A stretch of DNA of 9,480 bases from JAIPJA01 sp964390115. Lineage in GTDB: Bacteria > Patescibacteriota > Patescibacteriia > Patescibacteriales > UBA12465. Position numbers and translations under genes: made by a program. Under the pieces are notes generated by a model. That model worked only from the letters and a program-made list of their open reading frames with translations, was not told the origin of the DNA and did no database searches. Numbering within the stretch: position 1 is the stretch's first letter; each line of letters begins with the position of its first letter. Shown in pieces: positions 6,927 to 9,480 of the stretch. The stretch is from the NCBI GenBank assembly GCA_964390115.1, contig CAYMGT010000035.1:1-9480 (forward strand). Direction: 5' to 3'.

Positions 6927-8402
6927 TTAATTTTGAACGTCATTATAATTAATATTTAATTTTTTTAAAAAATTATAATATTTTTTAGAATAACTATTTC
7001 GCCACAATACTTTAAATAAAGGTTCAGTTAATTTATAATATTCACGACATAACTTAGCATCTGAATAATTTTTAGATAATTTCTTAAATTTAAACATATA
7101 AATCTCTTCTGAAGGCGAATTTTTTATTATTTGTCTAATTTGTTTTGCCATATAAGCATCATGTTTTTTATCATCAATTTCCTTCAATAATTTTTTAGCA
7201 AATACATAATTAAACTTAATTTCTAAAGCAGTTTCAAGTAATTTTCTAGCCATATATTCAGAGCCGAAATGTATATAACAAACCGCCATATTAGCAAAAG
7301 AAGTGTAAACAAAGCGACTGGTCGTTTTTTCTTTGTGAGCAGTTTTAAAAGCTTTATCGTAAGTCTTATGAGCTTTATTAACTTCATTTTTCTTCAAACA
7401 TTCCATTGCCGTATTAGCTTGACCCAACCACTCACCCCCAAGTTTATTTAATCTTAAATCAAAACCCTCTGAACCAAAAGATTCTCCACTAGACAAACCA
7501 ACTGAAGTTTTTCCATCTAAAGATAAACGAGGAGAGTTATTTACTAAATCAGTGGTTAACTTTATTAGCTTATTCGCCTTACTATCATCAATTAAATCCA
7601 TGTCACTTAGGGCATAAACAGTGTTAAGTACAGAGTGATAATCTTCTTTAAAATTAATTTCTATTAACCATCTTTGAACTAAGTCAGCATTTATCATTTT
7701 ATCTTCATTTACTTCTTTAAGCATGTTATTGAAATCTTTTTTTATTTGATAAATATTTTGTTTTTCTCTACTAATGTTTATAAAGCTATCATTTACATCT
7801 AATTCCTGCTTAGGTTCTTTTAAATACCTAATTGCTACCTTAGGAGTTAATTTTTCTTTAGTTTTAAATAATTTTTTTATATTATTACTCAATTTAACAT
7901 CAAAAGCAAATGAATCTGCACCCACTAACTCATAAACTCCATCAATCTTAGCTACCCGTCCAAAAAAAATGTTTCCCACCTTTAATTCATAAGTTGCATT
8001 TCTTTCCTTAACTAAATATCTCTTTCCCGTATTAAGAACTAATACGTCAATGCTTTTTCCTAAATTTATCTTTTTAGCCTCTAGTGCGCCATAAACATTT
8101 TTTTGTAAGTCCTTATAAACTCTAAGCTTATAGAGAGGTAATTTATCTGGATTATTTGTGTAATAATGCTCAATTAAACTTTGACCATTTTCTAGTCTGA
8201 AATCAAAAACTAAATATTCCATAAAATATGGCATAAGCTTTGTGTCAACAGTAATTAAATAATTACCTCTTTCCACATCAAAAAATTCATTTTTAGCTTT
8301 TTCTACCTCTAAATTAAATTCATCATTATTTAAATAATAAGAAAAAATTCTACTGATAGTATTTGTTTTCATAAGCTTTAGATTATCTTTTTTTGAACTC
8401 AC
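6927..8402 (-). CDS. Protein of unknown function with TPR-like C-terminal half
   Basis: This is a 491-residue cytosolic-looking protein of unrecognised function, with no signal peptide or membrane helix. Residues about 12-165 form a mixed alpha/beta module: FMEYLVFDFRLENGQSLIEHYY (60-81), then strand-rich SIDVLVLNTGKRYLVKERN (117-135) and a Gly-containing barrel-like stretch to AFDV (169). I have a weak memory of similar N-terminal modules in SEC-C-type proteins, but no SEC-C cysteine motif is present. About 215-290 is helical, and 322-405 looks like two TPR-like helix pairs (AMECLKKNEVNKAHKTYDKAF; FANMAVCYIHFG...ARKLLETALEI). The start is GTG at 8402, with an extended -10 element 7 nt before it; an ATG at 8372 (codon 11) is the alternative and neither has a Shine-Dalgarno motif. 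The MliC gene follows after 9 bp. A scaffold or regulatory role is speculation. Confidence 0.85.
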   Translation of the reverse strand: MSSKKDNLKLMKTNTISRIFSYYLNNDEFNLEVEKAKNEFFDVERGNYLITVDTKLMPYFMEYLVFDFRLENGQSLIEHYYTNNPDKLPLYKLRVYKDLQKNVYGALEAKKINLGKSIDVLVLNTGKRYLVKERNATYELKVGNIFFGRVAKIDGVYELVGADSFAFDVKLSNNIKKLFKTKEKLTPKVAIRYLKEPKQELDVNDSFINISREKQNIYQIKKDFNNMLKEVNEDKMINADLVQRWLIEINFKEDYHSVLNTVYALSDMDLIDDSKANKLIKLTTDLVNNSPRLSLDGKTSVGLSSGESFGSEGFDLRLNKLGGEWLGQANTAMECLKKNEVNKAHKTYDKAFKTAHKEKTTSRFVYTSFANMAVCYIHFGSEYMARKLLETALEIKFNYVFAKKLLKEIDDKKHDAYMAKQIRQIIKNSPSEEIYMFKFKKLSKNYSDAKLCREYYKLTEPLFKVLWRNSYSKKYYNFLKKLNINYNDVQN

Positions 8403-8409
8403 TTTTAAT

Positions 8410-8418
8410 ACTATAACA
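8410..8418 (-). promoter_or_regulatory. Extended -10 promoter of the 491-residue protein gene, predicted leaderless
   Basis: The minus strand reads TGT-TATAGT, a TGn extended -10 matching consensus at five of six hexamer positions. Seven bases (ATTAAAA) separate it from the GTG at 8402, placing the expected start site at the start codon. The -35 region is weak (TTTATT at a 17 bp spacing, within the terminator loop and stem). Its upstream part overlaps the 3' arm of the terminator hairpin at 8415-8450. Confidence 0.5.
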
Positions 8419-8450
8419 AAAACAACTTATAAAATAAAGCTGTTTTTGTT
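8415..8450 (-). terminator. Intrinsic terminator of the META-domain gene
   Basis: A 14 bp stem (arms 8437-8450 and 8415-8428) encloses an 8 nt loop. In minus-strand RNA every position pairs, one of them as G-U. In plus-strand RNA the same position is an A-C mismatch, which supports use on the minus strand. The 3' arm is U-rich (GUUGUUUUUGUU), so the U-tract is built into the stem rather than following it. It lies 32 bp past the stop of the META gene. The stem is long but AT-rich, so strength is uncertain. Confidence 0.6.
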
Positions 8451-8482
8451 TCTTCTTAAGGTAACACTATTTAAACTTTAAT

Positions 8483-9244
8483 CTACTCAAATATAATTGA
8501 ACCCGAGTCATATTTCAAAAGTAAAACTAAATTACCCTGCTCATTAAACATATATTTATCCACTTCAGATAATGATGAAATATATTCTTGTTCTTGTGAG
8601 TCATGACAATACATTTTAGTTGAACCCATTTTATCAAAATTTAAATTATTATCATCTTTTATGTATTGACCAAAATAACTATTACAGTCAGTTGTTCCAT
8701 TGAAACTGTTCTCATCTGTAAAGGTGATGCTAAAGTCATCGCTAACTTTTGGATAAGTTATCACGCCATCATTTGTCAAAGTTTTAAGCCAAGTCCAAGT
8801 TTTAGCAGTAATAGATTCTAGTCTAAACTCACTAAAAATTCTTAAAGCTCTATCCGGCTTACCTAAATATATTAACTTATCATTTTTATAATCAACAATA
8901 TAGGCTTTGCCATGATCTTCTACATTTAATATTATTCTGCCATCTAAATTACTTGGGGCTTTTTTAGCAAATTTTTCATAGTTTTTTTGACTAACACCCA
9001 AAGCTTGTTCTTTTATAATTTTAAAAGCTTGTGAAGCATTGTTTATTTGATAAAATTCTTTTGTTTGTGGATTGTTATATAATGCTGTTTTAGTCATTAT
9101 ATTTTCTGATATTGGTACAATTTCTTGATTAATAGGCATCACTGAAGGAGCAGAAATTAATTTAGGTTCAATAGTACTAGCTAAAGTAATAGCTGGTAAA
9201 AATAATATTGAAACTATTAGGCTAAGTAAAAATTTTTTTGTCAT
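8483..9244 (-). CDS. Secreted META-domain (HslJ-like) protein with Patescibacteria-type surface repeat
   Basis: The N-terminus is a signal peptide (MTKK, hydrophobic 5-20, likely cleavage after LAS at 23), so the protein is exported. Residues about 64-138 contain the pattern AFKIIKEQALGVSQKNYEKF (73-92), then DGRIILNVEDHGKAYIV (101-117) and KLIYLGKPDRALRIF (123-137). This resembles, from memory, a short domain that recurs in Patescibacteria wall or surface proteins (GR-L-VE-G-W/AYV...YLG-P-A). Residues 148-253 form a META domain: TWTWLKTL, FSITFTDENSFNGTTDCNSYFGQY (171-194), the STKMYC segment (208-213), the Leu-rich SSLSEVDKY and a final strand. Cys187 and Cys213 could form a disulphide. META domains occur in HslJ-type heat-shock or envelope proteins, often with MliC. 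The gene is flanked by its own promoter and terminator. Exact role unknown. Confidence 0.88.
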   Translation of the reverse strand: MTKKFLLSLIVSILFLPAITLASTIEPKLISAPSVMPINQEIVPISENIMTKTALYNNPQTKEFYQINNASQAFKIIKEQALGVSQKNYEKFAKKAPSNLDGRIILNVEDHGKAYIVDYKNDKLIYLGKPDRALRIFSEFRLESITAKTWTWLKTLTNDGVITYPKVSDDFSITFTDENSFNGTTDCNSYFGQYIKDDNNLNFDKMGSTKMYCHDSQEQEYISSLSEVDKYMFNEQGNLVLLLKYDSGSIIFE

Positions 9245-9349
9245 ATTTTTTTATTAATTATAATTAATCTCTCTACTTAATACAACGTAGTAAATAGAAA
9301 AAGGTTACAAATATGCAAGTCAATAATACTTATTAGCTATAATTTATTT
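9245..9349. other. Longest intergenic gap (105 bp)
   Basis: This gap separates the ABC-F-like gene from the META gene. Apart from the promoter at 9257-9285 I see only a weak 5 bp inverted repeat (AATAA-TAC-TTATT near 9322-9334) that is not a convincing terminator, and no small open reading frame or RNA gene. A TTGACT on the minus strand near 9318-9323 has no adequate -10 partner. Confidence 0.5.
9257..9285 (-). promoter_or_regulatory. Sigma70-type promoter of the META-domain gene
   Basis: On the minus strand TTGTAT (9285-9280; four of six consensus) and a perfect TATAAT (9262-9257) are separated by 17 bp. The -10 ends 12 bases before the ATG at 9244, predicting a 5' leader of only about five bases, too short for a Shine-Dalgarno site. 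The -10 is embedded in a perfect 16 bp AT-only palindrome (9253-9268), which might be an operator or only reflect composition. Confidence 0.6.
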
Positions 9350-9480
9350 TTACAATTTTTCCAAATCCAAATAATCATCAACTTTAATTTTATCTATAAA
9401 CTCTGGCATATGACTAATTAAAATAATAGCTCCTGTATAGTTATTTATAGCTTCTACTATGATAGGAATATGACGAAAAT
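9350..9480 (-). CDS. ABC-type ATPase, C-terminal fragment (ABC-F-like), cut by window edge
   Basis: Only the last 42 residues lie in the window, ending in TAA at 9352-9350. They include IPIIVEAINNYTGAIILISH and then MPEFIDKIKVDD. The arrangement of a helix with VEAINNY, the strand TGAIILISH and then EFIDKI is that of the region after the D-loop in ABC ATPases, with the histidine of ISH as the H-loop switch residue. The Y-x-G-A-I-x-x-I-S-H wording is most like ABC-F proteins (translation or antibiotic-resistance factors without membrane domains), where SHDRxF is usual; here it is SHMPEF. Walker motifs are outside the window, so the subfamily is tentative. The protein ends soon after the H-loop, without a long C-terminal extension. 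Confidence 0.7.
   Translation of the reverse strand, partial: FRHIPIIVEAINNYTGAIILISHMPEFIDKIKVDDYLDLEKL

Noticed and set aside
7269..7451. A 60-codon plus-strand open frame
   Set aside because: It is antisense to the 491-residue gene and shows no protein-like motifs or own signals.
8415..8450. The same hairpin as a plus-strand or bidirectional terminator
   Set aside because: There is no plus-strand gene to terminate, and in plus-strand RNA the stem contains an A-C mismatch that is a G-U pair on the minus strand.
9253..9268. A 16 bp perfect palindrome (ATTAATTATAATTAAT) as a definite operator
   Set aside because: It consists only of A and T, overlaps an ordinary -10 box and is expected to arise fairly often in such DNA; mentioned only in the promoter entry.
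300..9352. UGA recoded as glycine (as in some CPR lineages)
   Set aside because: All complete genes read through their full family length without any in-frame TGA, so the standard reading suffices.
1..9480. CRISPR array, tandem direct repeats, insertion sequence ends, tRNA or rRNA
   Set aside because: I looked along the gaps and found no regularly spaced direct repeats, no transposase-like protein and no cloverleaf or rRNA-like sequence.

Overview
This 9.5 kb window is strongly AT-rich. All ten genes recognised, two of them cut by the window edges, lie on the minus strand, so transcription runs from high to low coordinates. The content suggests a Patescibacteria (CPR) genome, probably from the Parcubacteria side. 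The evidence is a short repeat-like domain (consensus GR-I-L-VE-G-AY-V...YLG-P) that I associate with Patescibacteria surface proteins, the mix of MliC, META, YibE/F and GH3 proteins, lysine- and asparagine-rich proteins, and the lack of any Shine-Dalgarno motif at every start. The affiliation is inferred; no rRNA or universal marker gene is present.

In transcription order: (1) the C-terminal end of an ABC-F-like ATPase (9350-9480). (2) A secreted META (HslJ-like) domain protein (8483-9244) with a good promoter and a hairpin terminator behind it. (3) A 491-residue cytosolic-looking protein of unknown function with a TPR-like C-terminal half (6927-8402). (4) A membrane-anchored protein with an MliC lysozyme-inhibitor domain plus a second C-terminal domain (5979-6917), 9 bp behind the previous gene. 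(5) A GH3-family acyl-adenylating/amidosynthetase homologue (4401-5909). (6) A YibE/F-family membrane protein (3176-4327). (7, 8) A DrrA/DrrB-type ABC exporter, ATPase (2336-3154) and permease (1575-2324). (9) A 416-residue protein of unknown function with an SWLLD motif (300-1550). (10) The N-terminal part of a short-chain dehydrogenase (1-289).

The spacing suggests three or four transcription units. The META gene stands alone between a promoter and a terminator. The 491-residue and MliC genes form a pair. GH3 may be separate. YibE/F, the exporter pair, the unknown gene and the SDR follow with gaps of only 10-24 bp. Three genes (491-residue, YibE/F, ABC ATPase) have a -10 hexamer ending 6-7 nt before the start codon, which predicts leaderless mRNAs.

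Two envelope-directed secreted proteins (MliC and META) and two membrane systems (YibE/F and the ABC-2 exporter) give the region a cell-surface flavour, but nothing ties the genes into one pathway. I found no CRISPR array, tRNA, rRNA, insertion sequence or obvious defence system. No gene-free stretch exceeds 105 bp. The most interesting items are the predicted leaderless promoters, the MliC/META neighbourhood, the bacterial GH3 enzyme and the SWLLD protein.
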